DNA of 64,000 nt from Nocardioides caldifontis (GCF_008087345.1 NZ_VHIB01000013.1:62001-126000), one strand, 5' to 3'; positions 17,447-25,859 are shown, counted from the stretch's first letter. The notes: generated by a model from the sequence alone, not told the origin. Numbers and translations: made by a program.

Positions 17447-19183
17447 GTGACGACCCAGAGCAGCCGCCCGACGTACGACCCCTGGTGGAAGGCCGCGGTC
17501 GTCTACCAGGTCTATCCGCGCAGCTTCGCGGACTCCGACGGCGACGGTGTCGGCGACCTGCGTGGCGTGATCGAGCACCTCGACCACATCGCCGGGCTGG
17601 GCTGCGACGTCGTCTGGCTCTCGCCGGTCTACCGGTCGCCGCAGGACGACAACGGCTACGACATCAGCGACTACCAGGACATCGACCCGACGTTCGGCAC
17701 CCTCGCCGACCTCGACGAGCTGGTCGACCAGCTGCACCGCCGCGGGATGCGGCTGGTGATGGACCTGGTGGTCAACCACACCTCCGACGAGCACCCCTGG
17801 TTCGTCGAGTCCCGTGCTGACCGCACGAACCCGAAGGCGGACTGGTACGTCTGGCGGGACCCCCGGCCCGGCACCGTCGGCGGCACACCGGGGGCCGAGC
17901 CCAACAACTGGGGCTCGGTCTTCTCCGGACGGGCCTGGGAGTGGGTCCCCGAGCGGGGTCAGTACTACCTCCACCTGTTCTCCCGGAAGCAGCCCGACCT
18001 CGACTGGGAGAACCCGGACGTACGCGCGGCCGTGCACTCGATGATGCGTTGGTGGCTCGACCGCGGTGTCGACGGCTTCCGGATGGACGTCATCAACGTG
18101 ATCTCGAAGCCGGCCGGGCTCCCGGACGGGCCGGTCGACGCCACCGGGCTCGGCGCCGGGCTGTCGAGCTGCGTGCACGGGCCCCGGCTCGAGGAGTTCC
18201 TGGCGGAGATGAAGCGCGAGGTCTTCGACCCTCGTCCCGGCACCTACCTGCTGGTCGGCGAGGCGCCCGGCGCCACCCCGGAGCAGGGACTGCGGCTGAC
18301 CGACCGGGAGACCGGGTCGGTGAGCATGGTGTTCCAGTTCGAGCACGTGGACCTCGACCACGAAGGGTCCAAGTGGCGGCCGCGGCCGATGCCGCTGACC
18401 GTCCTCAAGCATTCGTTGGGGCGCTGGCAGGAGCAGCTCGGCGAACGCGGGTGGAACAGCCTGTACTTCTCCAACCACGACCAGCCCCGGCCGGTCTCCC
18501 GTTGGGGCAACGACCGGGTCGAGGGCGACCGCGCGTGGTGGCGCGAGTCGGCGACGGCGCTGGCCACCGTGCTCCACCTGCAGCGCGGCACTCCGTTCGT
18601 CTACCAGGGCGAGGAGCTCGGGATGACGAATGCGCCGTTCGCCTCGGTCGAGGAGCTGCGCGACATCGAGTCGCTGAACCACTACCGCGTCGCTGTGGAC
18701 GAGGTGGGGCAGGACCCGGAGGAGGTCCTGGACGCCATCCGGCGGATCGGCCGCGACAACGCGCGGACCCCGGTCCAGTGGACGTCCGGCCCCCACGCCG
18801 GGTTCACCACCGGGACGCCCTGGATCGACGTGAACCCCAACCACCGGTGGCTCAACGCCGAGGCGCAGGTCGGCGACCCGACGTCGGTGTACTCCTACTA
18901 CCGCGCCCTCGTCGAGCTCCGGCACGGCAACCCCGTCGTGGTCGACGGATCGTTCACGATGCTCGAGCCCGACCACCCGCGGCTCTACGCCTACCGGCGC
19001 ACCTTGGGTGACCGGTGGGTCGAGGTGCTCGTCAACTGGTCCGACGAGCCCCTGACGCTCCCCTCGACCGTCGTACGCCCGGACGGGGAGCTGCTCCTCG
19101 CGAACCTGCCGGAGCGGGCGGCCGACCCGGCGCACGCGGGCGAGCTGGCGCCCTGGGAGGCCCGGGTGCTCGGCAGCCGGTGA
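17447..19183 (+). CDS. Alpha-glucosidase / oligo-1,6-glucosidase (GH13)
   Basis: 578 residues. Complete GH13 signature: region I MDLVVNHTSDEHPWF, region II GVDGFRMDVINVI (nucleophile Asp near 214), region III YLLVGEAPG (acid/base Glu near 270), region IV YFSNHDQPRPVSRWGND (Asp near 345), plus the QDDNGYDISDY box V-like segment of the GH13 exo-alpha-glucosidase subfamilies. C-terminal beta domain ends WEARVLGSR. No signal peptide: intracellular hydrolysis of short alpha-glucans such as maltose, isomaltose or trehalose-derived sugars. Start GTG 17447 with GGGGAAGG upstream. No transporter or regulator adjacent. Confidence 0.92.
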   Translation: MTTQSSRPTYDPWWKAAVVYQVYPRSFADSDGDGVGDLRGVIEHLDHIAGLGCDVVWLSPVYRSPQDDNGYDISDYQDIDPTFGTLADLDELVDQLHRRGMRLVMDLVVNHTSDEHPWFVESRADRTNPKADWYVWRDPRPGTVGGTPGAEPNNWGSVFSGRAWEWVPERGQYYLHLFSRKQPDLDWENPDVRAAVHSMMRWWLDRGVDGFRMDVINVISKPAGLPDGPVDATGLGAGLSSCVHGPRLEEFLAEMKREVFDPRPGTYLLVGEAPGATPEQGLRLTDRETGSVSMVFQFEHVDLDHEGSKWRPRPMPLTVLKHSLGRWQEQLGERGWNSLYFSNHDQPRPVSRWGNDRVEGDRAWWRESATALATVLHLQRGTPFVYQGEELGMTNAPFASVEELRDIESLNHYRVAVDEVGQDPEEVLDAIRRIGRDNARTPVQWTSGPHAGFTTGTPWIDVNPNHRWLNAEAQVGDPTSVYSYYRALVELRHGNPVVVDGSFTMLEPDHPRLYAYRRTLGDRWVEVLVNWSDEPLTLPSTVVRPDGELLLANLPERAADPAHAGELAPWEARVLGSR

Positions 19184-19204
19184 CGCCCGACCGGTGGACC
19201 GGCC

Positions 19205-19558
19205 TCAGGTGACGTCGGGCGACCGCGGCGGCTTGAGCGGGTCGTGGCCGATGGACATGAGCTTCCGCCGCCAGTGGTCGTCGCCGGCGGTGGGCTCGAG
19301 GTCCTCGCGACGCTCCTGGTGGACGATGTCGACGACCTTGGTCATCGCCGCGACGTCGTCTCCGGTGAGGTCGGACCTGCGCTTGGCGAGGATCGCGGCG
19401 ACGCGGTGGCCGAGGGACCGGCCCGACTGGTCGGGAAAGGTCTCGGCGTCCTCGCCCGCCGACTCGGTGCGCATCCACTCGTTCAGCTCGCGGGAGGTCA
19501 TGTTCACCACCCGGTGGAACTCGTCCCACAGCTCGTCGCTCACGTGGTCGGTGGCCAT
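19205..19558 (-). CDS. DUF3140 family protein
   Basis: 117 residues, GAGGAGG before the ATG. LWDEFHRVVNMTSRELNEWMRTE and GHRVAAILAKRRSDLTGDDVAAMTKVVDIVHQERR are the family's conserved blocks. Helical, soluble, no known function; often found in short genomic neighbourhoods with DNA-binding or stress proteins. Convergent with the glucosidase. Confidence 0.8.
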   Translation of the reverse strand: MATDHVSDELWDEFHRVVNMTSRELNEWMRTESAGEDAETFPDQSGRSLGHRVAAILAKRRSDLTGDDVAAMTKVVDIVHQERREDLEPTAGDDHWRRKLMSIGHDPLKPPRSPDVT

Positions 19559-19588
19559 CGGTTCCTCCTCGGGCTCGGGGTTGTCGTT

Positions 19589-19615
19589 CCGTGGCCACCG
19601 TTCCCTTGGCCACGG
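19589..19615. promoter_or_regulatory. Inverted repeat in the leader of the DUF3140 gene
   Basis: CCGTGGCCA (19589-19597) and TGGCCACGG (19607-19615) form a perfect 9-bp stem with a 9-nt loop, 30 nt upstream of the ATG. It could be an operator or a leader hairpin. Confidence 0.45.
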
Positions 19616-19648
19616 TGCCCATGCCCTTTCCTGAAGAGTCGGTAAAGA

Positions 19649-19664
19649 TGTGGTCACGACCACA
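19649..19664. promoter_or_regulatory. 16-bp palindromic operator upstream of the DUF3140 gene
   Basis: TGTGGTC-AC-GACCACA, perfect 7-bp half-sites with a 2-bp centre, 91 nt upstream of the ATG, in an otherwise less GC-rich stretch containing GGTAAAGATG. Shape fits a TetR/GntR-type site. Binding protein unknown. Confidence 0.5.
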
Positions 19665-19782
19665 CCTGCGCGCCGGAGGCTGGTCCTAGAATCCTGCGCG
19701 GGGATGGGCAGCGGTTCTCCCAACGTTGCCCAGCGTCGGGGTGTCGACGGGCTGGGGTGTCCTGATCGAGCCGAACGTGACG

Positions 19783-19813
19783 GAGCCCCCGAGAGCACGG
19801 CTCTCGGGGGCTC
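19783..19813 (-). terminator. Terminator after the HBHA-like gene
   Basis: GAGCCCCCGAGAGC (19783-19796) pairs perfectly with GCTCTCGGGGGCTC (19800-19813); only a 3-nt loop. Lies 18 bp past the stop of the HBHA-like gene. Very stable; could work in both directions. Confidence 0.8.
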
Positions 19814-19831
19814 CCCTGTTCCTGCCTGGCG

Positions 19832-20296
19832 TCAGTCGCCGACCTTCTTCGCGGCCTGCGAAGCGGCCTTGGTGCCGGCGGAGGCCGACCTCCGGGCGGC
19901 CGTGCCGGTCGCCTTGGCGCTGCTCTTCGGGCGGCTCGCCTGGCGGCTCGCGGTGGCCGAGGTGGTCCGCGCCGCACGCTTGGCGGTCTTCGCCGTGGTA
20001 TCGCCCGCCTTCGCCGTCTGGGTCCGCGTGGTCTTGGCCTTCACGCTGGTCACCTTCCCCTGGCGCGTCGCCTGCTTGGTGGTCTCCTGGTTGCGGATCC
20101 GGGCCACCAGCACCTCGCCACGCGTGGCGAGCTGGTCGTAGTCGAGGCCGCGGATGCTCGCCCGCACCTCGGAGATCCTGCGCTGGACGTCGGACACGGA
20201 GCCGCGCACCAGCTCGGCCGCCTGGTCGACGACGCCCACGGATGCGTACAGCGGCTTGGTCGCCTCGGTCCTGATGTCGAACTTCGTCTTGGCCAT
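19832..20296 (-). CDS. HBHA/histone-H1-like protein with Lys/Ala-rich tail
   Basis: 154 residues; AGAAGGAG upstream of ATG 20296. N-terminal helical part (KPLYASVGVVDQAAELVRGSVSDVQRRISEVRASIRGLDYDQL ... RGEVLVARIR) resembles the coiled-coil start of mycobacterial heparin-binding hemagglutinin, and the C-terminal ~85 residues are Lys/Arg/Ala/Thr repeats (KRAART, KSSAKATG, AAKKVGD) like HBHA and histone H1. Such tails bind DNA or sulfated glycans. Role here could be nucleoid compaction or surface adhesion; no signal peptide is visible. Followed by a strong terminator. Confidence 0.75.
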   Translation of the reverse strand: MAKTKFDIRTEATKPLYASVGVVDQAAELVRGSVSDVQRRISEVRASIRGLDYDQLATRGEVLVARIRNQETTKQATRQGKVTSVKAKTTRTQTAKAGDTTAKTAKRAARTTSATASRQASRPKSSAKATGTAARRSASAGTKAASQAAKKVGD

Positions 20297-20519
20297 CCCG
20301 TTCTCCTTCTTCTCGGTCCCGGTCGGGTGCCGGTCGGTCGTGACGGGTTCGTTTGTCCCCCGTGACCACGGATCCCCAGTGGTGCAAGGCGAAACGCAGC
20401 CACACAGACGCCTACCCACGAGTCACGACGCGACTCGGGCGTCGGCGGTGATCCCAGCCACAGCCCCGGCCCGGCCCACCCGTGGCACCATGACCCCGTC
20501 CCGTCGAGCGGAGCGGTCG

Positions 20520-21503
20520 ATGTCACCTCGCAGCCGAGCGGCCTCTGCGGCCGCGGCCCGTGCGGTGCGGCCTGCCGCGTCGGGCGCGGTTCTCGCGGTG
20601 GTGCTGGGGCTCACCGGGTGCGCGGGGTCGGGATCCGTCTCGGGAGAGCGCACGAGCGCCGCGTCGCCCGCGGGCTCCCCCACACCGTCGGCGAGCGCCA
20701 CCCCGGCGCCGACCCCGTCCGCCACCGGGACGCGGACTCCGATCACGGTCCCCGAGCTCAAGGTCCCCCCGAGCTTCTCGGGCGCGGTGCTCGGCGGAGA
20801 CGTCAGCTGGCCGCAGTGCCCGGAGGGCATGGGCATCCCGGAGAAGCGGTCCCTGGGGCTCCCGATGCCGCTGCCGTCGGCGAAGTTCGTGATCCTCGGG
20901 CTCACCAACGGCCCCGGGTTCACGCCGAACCCGTGCCTCGCGGACCAGGTGCGGTGGGTGGCCGAGCGCGGGTTGATGGCTGCGGCGTACGCGGTGACCA
21001 GCTACCCGGACGACGCCACGCTGGAGAAGTACCGCGACCAGGGCCCGTACGACGGCAGCAGCGAGCTCGGGGCGCTGCGGAACGTCGGCTACCAGCAGGC
21101 GCTGTTCAACCTGGCCACCATGGAGGCTGCCGGGCTCCGGTCGCCGGTGGTCTGGATCGACGTCGAGCCGGTGCCGGTCTTCGAGTGGAGCGACGACCTG
21201 GAGGCGAACGCCGCGGTCGTGGAGGGCGCGGCCCGCGGCTACACCGACCGCGGCCACCAGATCGGTGCCTACTCCACACAGGCGCTGTGGCGGGCGGTCG
21301 TGGGCGACCTCGCCCTGGGGATCCCCGAATGGCGGGCGGCCGGTCAGACCTCGCGCCAGGAGGCGCTGCGCCGCTGCGGCGAGGAGGCGATGTTCCAGGG
21401 CGGCCAGGGCGTCATCGCACAGTGGGTCCAGGACCAGCGTGACCTCAACGTCACGTGCCCCGGGACCGAGGGGCAGATGTTCCGCTGGTTCCACCAGTAC
21501 TGA
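20520..21503 (+). CDS. Lipoprotein with GH25-like barrel domain
   Basis: 327 residues. Lipoprotein signal peptide with lipobox LTGC (Cys near residue 34), then a Ser/Pro/Thr linker (~40-80). The folded part, beginning GAVLGGDVSWPQCPEGMG, has FVILGLTNGPGFTPNPCLADQVRWV, AAYAVTSYP, VVWIDVEPVPVFEWS and GHQIGAYSTQALW, which fits the DxxxWQ / DxE layout of GH25-like or DUF1906-like barrel proteins. GH25 members are muramidases, but catalytic competence is not certain here. Start ATG 20520 (GGAG upstream) is preferred over ATG 20490. Followed immediately by a 10-bp tandem repeat. Confidence 0.75.
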   Translation: MSPRSRAASAAAARAVRPAASGAVLAVVLGLTGCAGSGSVSGERTSAASPAGSPTPSASATPAPTPSATGTRTPITVPELKVPPSFSGAVLGGDVSWPQCPEGMGIPEKRSLGLPMPLPSAKFVILGLTNGPGFTPNPCLADQVRWVAERGLMAAAYAVTSYPDDATLEKYRDQGPYDGSSELGALRNVGYQQALFNLATMEAAGLRSPVVWIDVEPVPVFEWSDDLEANAAVVEGAARGYTDRGHQIGAYSTQALWRAVVGDLALGIPEWRAAGQTSRQEALRRCGEEAMFQGGQGVIAQWVQDQRDLNVTCPGTEGQMFRWFHQY

Positions 21504-21510
21504 GCCGGGC

Positions 21511-21579
21511 TGAGCGTCGCTCAGCGTCGCTCAGGGTCGCTCAGGGTCGCTCAGGGTCGCTCAGGGTCGCTCAGCGTCC
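21511..21579. repeat. 10-bp tandem repeat, 7 units
   Basis: Units of consensus TCAGGGTCGC run from 21511 to 21579; four are identical and the outer ones read TCAGCGTCGC or vary at one or two bases. It fills the space between two convergent stop codons and includes the stop of the downstream minus-strand gene. A 10-bp period keeps every copy on one face of the helix. Confidence 0.85.
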
Positions 21580-21891
21580 GGCGGGCACCCGCTCCCCGCT
21601 CCGCGGGTCCAGCGGGGGCTGCGGGTTGAAGGCCCACCGCGTGTAGTCGTCGAGCCAGCGCACCAGCCGCCGGAGCGGGGTGTCGTACGCCGGCCGGCGC
21701 AGCTGCCTCAGCTGGTGGGTGCGCCCCTCGCGCTTCGCGACGAGCTCCCAGGCGTCGTCGTCGTACGCCTTGGCCAGCTCCTCGGCGGCGGTCACGTCGT
21801 TGTCCTCGAGCGCGTGGTTGATCGCCGTCGCGTAGGCGGCGTGCAGCTCGGTGAGCTCGTCGTAGAGCCGGGTGGTGGTCTCGTGGGTCAT
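21571..21891 (-). CDS. Conserved hypothetical protein
   Basis: 106 residues, no membrane segment. Two-helix N-terminus (TRLYDELTELHAAYATAINHALEDNDVTAAEELAKAYDDDAWELVAKREGRTHQL) followed by an Arg-rich stretch (RRLVRWLDDYTRWAFNPQPPLDPRSGERVPAGR). I do not recognise a family with certainty; the helical start resembles small proteins found in several Nocardioides-like genomes. Its stop codon lies within the 10-bp repeat. Confidence 0.65.
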   Translation of the reverse strand: MTHETTTRLYDELTELHAAYATAINHALEDNDVTAAEELAKAYDDDAWELVAKREGRTHQLRQLRRPAYDTPLRRLVRWLDDYTRWAFNPQPPLDPRSGERVPAGR

Positions 21892-21983
21892 GGCGTGTCT
21901 CCTCCCTCGACACCTCTACTGTCGCGCGTTCCTTGGAACGATCCAAACTCTGGCGTCATGACCTCCGACACAGGGTGCGCGGA

Positions 21984-22658
21984 TCACCCCTCGACGCCGG
22001 TGTGCTCGTGCGCCGCCCCCACCGGCTTGCTCTCCGGGGAGCCGCGCTCGCGGAGGTAGATCGCCAGCACGGCCATCGACCCAACCGCGAGGAACTCCGA
22101 CTGCCAGTTCTGCAGCGTGCGGGCCCAGAAGTCCGCGTTCACCAGGTACGCCGACCACGAGATCGGCTCCTGGAGGCTGCGCAGCCGCTCCTCGTCGTAC
22201 GCGATCCAGCCGGCGACCGACTGGATCCCCCAGGAGAGCAGGAACACCACCCCCATGGTGAGCAGCAGGCTGGACGAGTAGACCCACTGGCGGATGCCGC
22301 CCGCGCTCGCCCAGGCCGGCGAGTTCTCGTCGGCGTGCTCCCCGACCTTCTGGTCCTCGTCCGACTCGCGGCCCGTCCGGTCGAGCTCCTTCGACTCCGG
22401 GGACCCCTTCTGCACCAGCCAGACCGTCATCAGGATGTAGAAGAAGAACTGGAGGTACTCGCTCTGCCAGTTCTCCGTGACGTCGACCGCGAAGTCGGCC
22501 GAGGTGAGGTACTCCCCCAGCGTCACGGCACCGAGCCCGTCGGCGACCTGCTGGGCGTTGAGCTGCTTCCACCCGGCGTACGCCTGCCCCACGAGGCTGG
22601 CCACGAACAGCCCCAGGAAGAAGATGCTCAGCGACGACTCCCGCACGAACTTCCGCAT
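21984..22658 (-). CDS. DUF6766 family membrane protein
   Basis: 224 residues. Four hydrophobic segments: ~9-27 (LSIFFLGLFVASLVGQAYAG), ~65-85 (LQFFFYILMTVWLVQKGSPESK), ~127-150 (SSSLLLTMGVVFLLSWGIQSVAG) and ~190-206. NWQSEYLQFFFY and NWQSEFLAVG are an internal duplication, each followed by RGSPESK or KGSPESK, a family hallmark. Function unknown. ATG 22658 gives the usual MRKF-type start; a GTG at 22667 overlaps the stop of the tiny gene upstream (GTGA) and is the alternative. Last of a three-gene run. Confidence 0.8.
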   Translation of the reverse strand: MRKFVRESSLSIFFLGLFVASLVGQAYAGWKQLNAQQVADGLGAVTLGEYLTSADFAVDVTENWQSEYLQFFFYILMTVWLVQKGSPESKELDRTGRESDEDQKVGEHADENSPAWASAGGIRQWVYSSSLLLTMGVVFLLSWGIQSVAGWIAYDEERLRSLQEPISWSAYLVNADFWARTLQNWQSEFLAVGSMAVLAIYLRERGSPESKPVGAAHEHTGVEG

Positions 22659-22663
22659 GCCGC

Positions 22664-22744
22664 TCACTGCCCGACCGCCGCGAGGAGCAGGTACAGGAGC
22701 CCGCCGAAGATGATGAGCAGGTAGAGCACGAACATCGCCCGCAC
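22664..22744 (-). CDS. Tiny single-helix membrane protein (26 aa)
   Basis: Starts at GTG 22744, six bases after AGGGAGG, and reads VRAMFVLYLLIIFGGLLYLL then LAAVGQ: almost entirely one transmembrane helix. It sits between a lipoprotein stop (2 bp upstream) and the DUF6766 gene, whose alternative GTG start overlaps its stop. The strong ribosome site and tight packing are the reasons to accept it. Confidence 0.6.
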   Translation of the reverse strand: MRAMFVLYLLIIFGGLLYLLLAAVGQ

Positions 22745-22746
22745 CG

Positions 22747-23148
22747 TCAGCCTCCCTGGACCTGGCAGTCGTACGGACGGTCCCCCGGCTGCGGCGTGCA
22801 GGCCACAGCCACCACCCGCCAGCGGTCCTCGATCCGGGTGAGGAACGCGGTGTCCTCGGCGAAGCGGACCTGCGCCATCGTGTCGTAGACCTCCACCCGC
22901 ACCGCAGCACCGACGGACGGCACGTCCTCCTCGAGCACAGCACGCGGACACGGCTTCCCGGCGGACTTCTCCACCTCCGAACGGGTCTTGGGCGTCATCA
23001 GCCGGCACGCGGCCGCGCCGTCGTCGGCGGCGACGGCTGCGTAGAAGGCGGTCGCCGCCTCCCCCGCGTCGCTCTCCGCGGTGGAGGAGCACGCGGACAG
23101 CAGCAGCACGGCCAGGCACGGCGCGGCAGCACGCGACATCCATGACAT
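22747..23148 (-). CDS. Small secreted lipoprotein
   Basis: 133 residues; signal peptide with lipobox LLSAC (Cys near residue 20). The mature part resembles the NTF2-like small lipoproteins of actinobacteria: EAATAFYAAVAADDGAAACRLMTPKTRSEVEKSAGKPCPRAVLEE, then two beta strands and W-R-V-VAVACTPQ. Four further cysteines could pair. First gene of a run with the tiny membrane protein and DUF6766, so probably an envelope unit. ATG 23139 is an alternative start. Confidence 0.75.
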   Translation of the reverse strand: MSWMSRAAAPCLAVLLLSACSSTAESDAGEAATAFYAAVAADDGAAACRLMTPKTRSEVEKSAGKPCPRAVLEEDVPSVGAAVRVEVYDTMAQVRFAEDTAFLTRIEDRWRVVAVACTPQPGDRPYDCQVQGG

Positions 23149-23223
23149 ATGGGGTCAGTACCCGTCCTGCACGGCTCCAAGCCAGCGGGACCTGTGTCCT
23201 GTGCCCGGGCGTCAGGCGGCTTT

Positions 23224-23229
23224 TATTGT
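23224..23229 (+). promoter_or_regulatory. Leaderless-type -10 hexamer for the LuxR regulator
   Basis: TATTGT in the AT-rich stretch TTTTATTGTCATTTC ends 6 nt before GTG 23236. No ribosome-binding site precedes that GTG, which supports leaderless translation. Confidence 0.5.
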
Positions 23230-23235
23230 CATTTC

Positions 23236-25800
23236 GTGGACATCCTCGAGCGTGATCTCGAGCTGGCCAGGTTGAGGAGCTGCATCGCCGGCGCGGCCGA
23301 AGGGAGCGGCGCGGGGACGGCTGTCTCGGGGGAGCCCGGAGCCGGCAAGTCGGCCCTCGTCGAGACCGCGTGCGCCGAAGTGGTGGGCATGCGCGTGCTG
23401 CGGGGCGCGTGCGACCCGCTGGGGACGCCGCGGCCACTCGGGCCGTTCCGCGACCTGGCCCGGCAGCCCGGCTTCGAGCTGCTGGCCGGGCCCGGGGAGC
23501 GGTCCCTCGCCGAGCTCTGCGAGATCGTGTACGACGCGCTCGCGCAGGAGCCGACGGTGCTGGTCGTCGAGGACCTGCACTGGGCAGACCGGGCCTCCGT
23601 CGAGGTGCTGCGCTTCGTGGCCCGGCGCATCGAGGCGATGCCGCTGGCGCTGTTCGTGACCTACCGCGGCGACGAGCTCGGGCAGCACTCGGCCCGTGCC
23701 CTGCTCGGCGACTTCGCCGTGCTGGACCGGCTCGAGTCGTGGGGGTTGGCGCCGCTGAGCGTCGACGCCGTGGCGCGGCTGCTGGCCGGCACGCCGCTCG
23801 ACCCCGTGCAGGTGCACGCGCTGACCGGGGGCAACCCCTTCTTCGTCACCGAGGTCGCCAAGGACCCCGACCGTCCGCTCCCGTCGAGCGTGCGCGACGC
23901 GGTCCTCGCCCGCACCGCCGACATGGCGCCGGACGACTTCGAGCTGCTCCAGCTCGTCGCCACGGCGCCGGAGCGGCTCGACGACCGGGTGCTGCCGGTC
24001 CTCGGTGTCGACCTCGCGACGCTGGGCCGGCTCGACGCCACCGGGCTGCTGGCACGCACCGACCGCGGGCTGGCCTTCCGCCACGAGCTGGCGCGGCTCG
24101 CCGTGGAGAGCACCATCCCGGCCGGCGGCGCCGCGCAGCTCCACGCCCGGCTGCTCGCGACGCTGGAGAAGGTCGACCCCGGCAACTCCGCAGCGCTGAC
24201 GCACCATGCGGTCCGGGCCGGCGACCCCGAGCGCGCCGTGCGCTACGCCGAGGCCTCCGCCGACGAGGCGGCCCGCGCGGGCGCGCACACCGAGGCGGTC
24301 GAGTTCCTCCGGACCGCGCTCGCCAGCCTGCCGTCGGGACAGCTCCGCGAGCGCGCGTCGTTGCTGCTGAGGCTGGGGTTCGAGCAGTACATGACCGACG
24401 AGCTCGAGTCGGCGATCGCCAACGTGACCGCGACGTTCCCGCTCTGGAGCCAGGTCGGCGACGCCGCCGGGCTCGCCTCGGCGCACGACACCGTCGCGGT
24501 GCTCCAGTACTACAACGGCAAGCGGACCCAGGCGGAGAAGCACGCGGACCACGCCGTCGAGATCGTCAGCGGCGAACGGGGGCTCGAGTACGCCTCCGCC
24601 CTGGCCACCCGCGCCTTCCTCGCCTTCCAGCGCAGCGAGTTCGACACCGCCACCACGCTGCTCGCGGAGGCGGCGCGGATCGCCCGCCAGGCAGAGGACG
24701 ACGCCGTCGCCCTGCGGAGCAGGATCTTCGGTGCCTTCACCGAGCTGTCCCTGGGCCAGGAGACCGCGCGCGAGCGGCTGGTCGACGACATCCAGGAGGC
24801 GCTGGCCGCGGACCTCGACGAGCTCGCGTCGACCGGGTTCTCCAACCTCGCCGACCTCGACGTCGAGCACCGGCGGCTGGCCGACGCCCAGGCGGTGCTC
24901 GAGCGCTCGATCGCGCACACCGTCGAGCGTGGGGTGCCGATCTGCAGCTACTGGCAGACCGGCGTCCGGGCCCGGATGCGGCTGCTGCAGGGCCGCTGGC
25001 AGGCGTCGTCGGAGGACGCCGGACACGTGCTCTCCCAGTCCGGCATGCCGCTGGCCAACCTGTGGCCGCACCTGGTCCTCGGGCTCGTCGACCTGCGCCG
25101 CCACGGCAGCGACCACGGCCACGTCGACGCGGCCTGGAAGGTGGCCGAGGGGCTCGACGAACCCCTGCGGCGGCTCGCGGTCCTCTCCGCGCTCGCCGAG
25201 CGGGCCTGGCTCACCGGGCAGCACGACGAACGGCTGACCACGCTGGCGCCGGAGCTGATGAGGAGCACCGGCGCCACCCCGGCCGGGGCGTGGGGCGCGG
25301 GCGAGATGGCGGTGTGGCTGCAGCGGCTCGGGCTCCTCGACGGACCCCCCGCGGTCGTGGCACCGCCGTACCGCATGGTGCTGGACGGCGACCACGTCGG
25401 CGCGGCGGAGTGGTGGCGCAGCGCGGGTGCGGTCTACGACGAGGCACTGGCACTGGCCACCTCCCCCGACCCGGAGCACCGGCTCCGCGCGCTCGAGCGG
25501 CTCGACCAGCTGCAGGCCGCCGCGGTCGCCGACCGGTTGCGCCTCGAGATGCGGCGGCAGGGGGTGCCGAGCGTGCCGCCACGGCCCCGGTCGAGCACCG
25601 CGGCCAACCCGAGCGGGCTCACCAACCGCCAGCTCGACGTCGCCAAGCTCGTCGCCCGGGGGCTGACCAACGCCGAGATCGCGGAGCGGCTCTACATCTC
25701 GCCGAAGACCGCCGACCACCATGTCTCGGCGGTCCTCACCAAGCTCGGTGTGCCCAACCGGCGCCAGGTGGTGCTCGTCGCCCAGGAGATCGGGCTCTGA
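23236..25800 (+). CDS. Large ATP-binding LuxR-family regulator (LAL type)
   Basis: 854 residues from GTG 23236 (MDILERDLELARLRS). N-terminal AAA/STAND ATPase: Walker A GEPGAGKSALVE near residue 36, Walker B VLVVEDLHWADRAS near 115, sensor TYRGDEL. A long alpha-solenoid of TPR-like repeats follows (~300-740), and the C-terminus is a LuxR helix-turn-helix: GLTNRQLDVAKLVARGLTNAEIAERLYISPKTADHHVSAVLTKLG. LAL regulators activate nearby sugar or secondary-metabolism genes. The next genes are a secreted P-domain protein and a methyltransferase on the same strand; a 12-bp palindrome in the gap may be its site. Reading further upstream to ATG 23149 adds only low-complexity residues. Confidence 0.9.
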   Translation: MDILERDLELARLRSCIAGAAEGSGAGTAVSGEPGAGKSALVETACAEVVGMRVLRGACDPLGTPRPLGPFRDLARQPGFELLAGPGERSLAELCEIVYDALAQEPTVLVVEDLHWADRASVEVLRFVARRIEAMPLALFVTYRGDELGQHSARALLGDFAVLDRLESWGLAPLSVDAVARLLAGTPLDPVQVHALTGGNPFFVTEVAKDPDRPLPSSVRDAVLARTADMAPDDFELLQLVATAPERLDDRVLPVLGVDLATLGRLDATGLLARTDRGLAFRHELARLAVESTIPAGGAAQLHARLLATLEKVDPGNSAALTHHAVRAGDPERAVRYAEASADEAARAGAHTEAVEFLRTALASLPSGQLRERASLLLRLGFEQYMTDELESAIANVTATFPLWSQVGDAAGLASAHDTVAVLQYYNGKRTQAEKHADHAVEIVSGERGLEYASALATRAFLAFQRSEFDTATTLLAEAARIARQAEDDAVALRSRIFGAFTELSLGQETARERLVDDIQEALAADLDELASTGFSNLADLDVEHRRLADAQAVLERSIAHTVERGVPICSYWQTGVRARMRLLQGRWQASSEDAGHVLSQSGMPLANLWPHLVLGLVDLRRHGSDHGHVDAAWKVAEGLDEPLRRLAVLSALAERAWLTGQHDERLTTLAPELMRSTGATPAGAWGAGEMAVWLQRLGLLDGPPAVVAPPYRMVLDGDHVGAAEWWRSAGAVYDEALALATSPDPEHRLRALERLDQLQAAAVADRLRLEMRRQGVPSVPPRPRSSTAANPSGLTNRQLDVAKLVARGLTNAEIAERLYISPKTADHHVSAVLTKLGVPNRRQVVLVAQEIGL

Positions 25801-25813
25801 GCTCCCTTCTGGG

Positions 25814-25825
25814 CTCCCTAGGGAG
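25814..25825. promoter_or_regulatory. Palindrome CTCCCTAGGGAG, candidate operator
   Basis: Perfect 12-bp palindrome 13 bp after the LuxR gene stop and 126 bp before the next ATG. LuxR-type HTH proteins bind such dyads; assignment to the adjacent regulator is inference. Confidence 0.4.
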
Positions 25826-25838
25826 GTCCCACCCGTCC

Positions 25839-25859
25839 GCTCCCCCGTAGATGGGGAGC
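25839..25859 (+). terminator. Hairpin after the LuxR regulator gene
   Basis: GCTCCCC (25839-25845) with GGGGAGC (25853-25859), 7-nt loop. No T-tract. It may end the regulator transcript before the next gene. Confidence 0.45.

Noticed and set aside
20330-20360. DosR box upstream of the HBHA-like gene (GGGACAAACGAACCC)
   Set aside because: Only one half matches GGGAC; the second half is one base too long and lacks GTCC.
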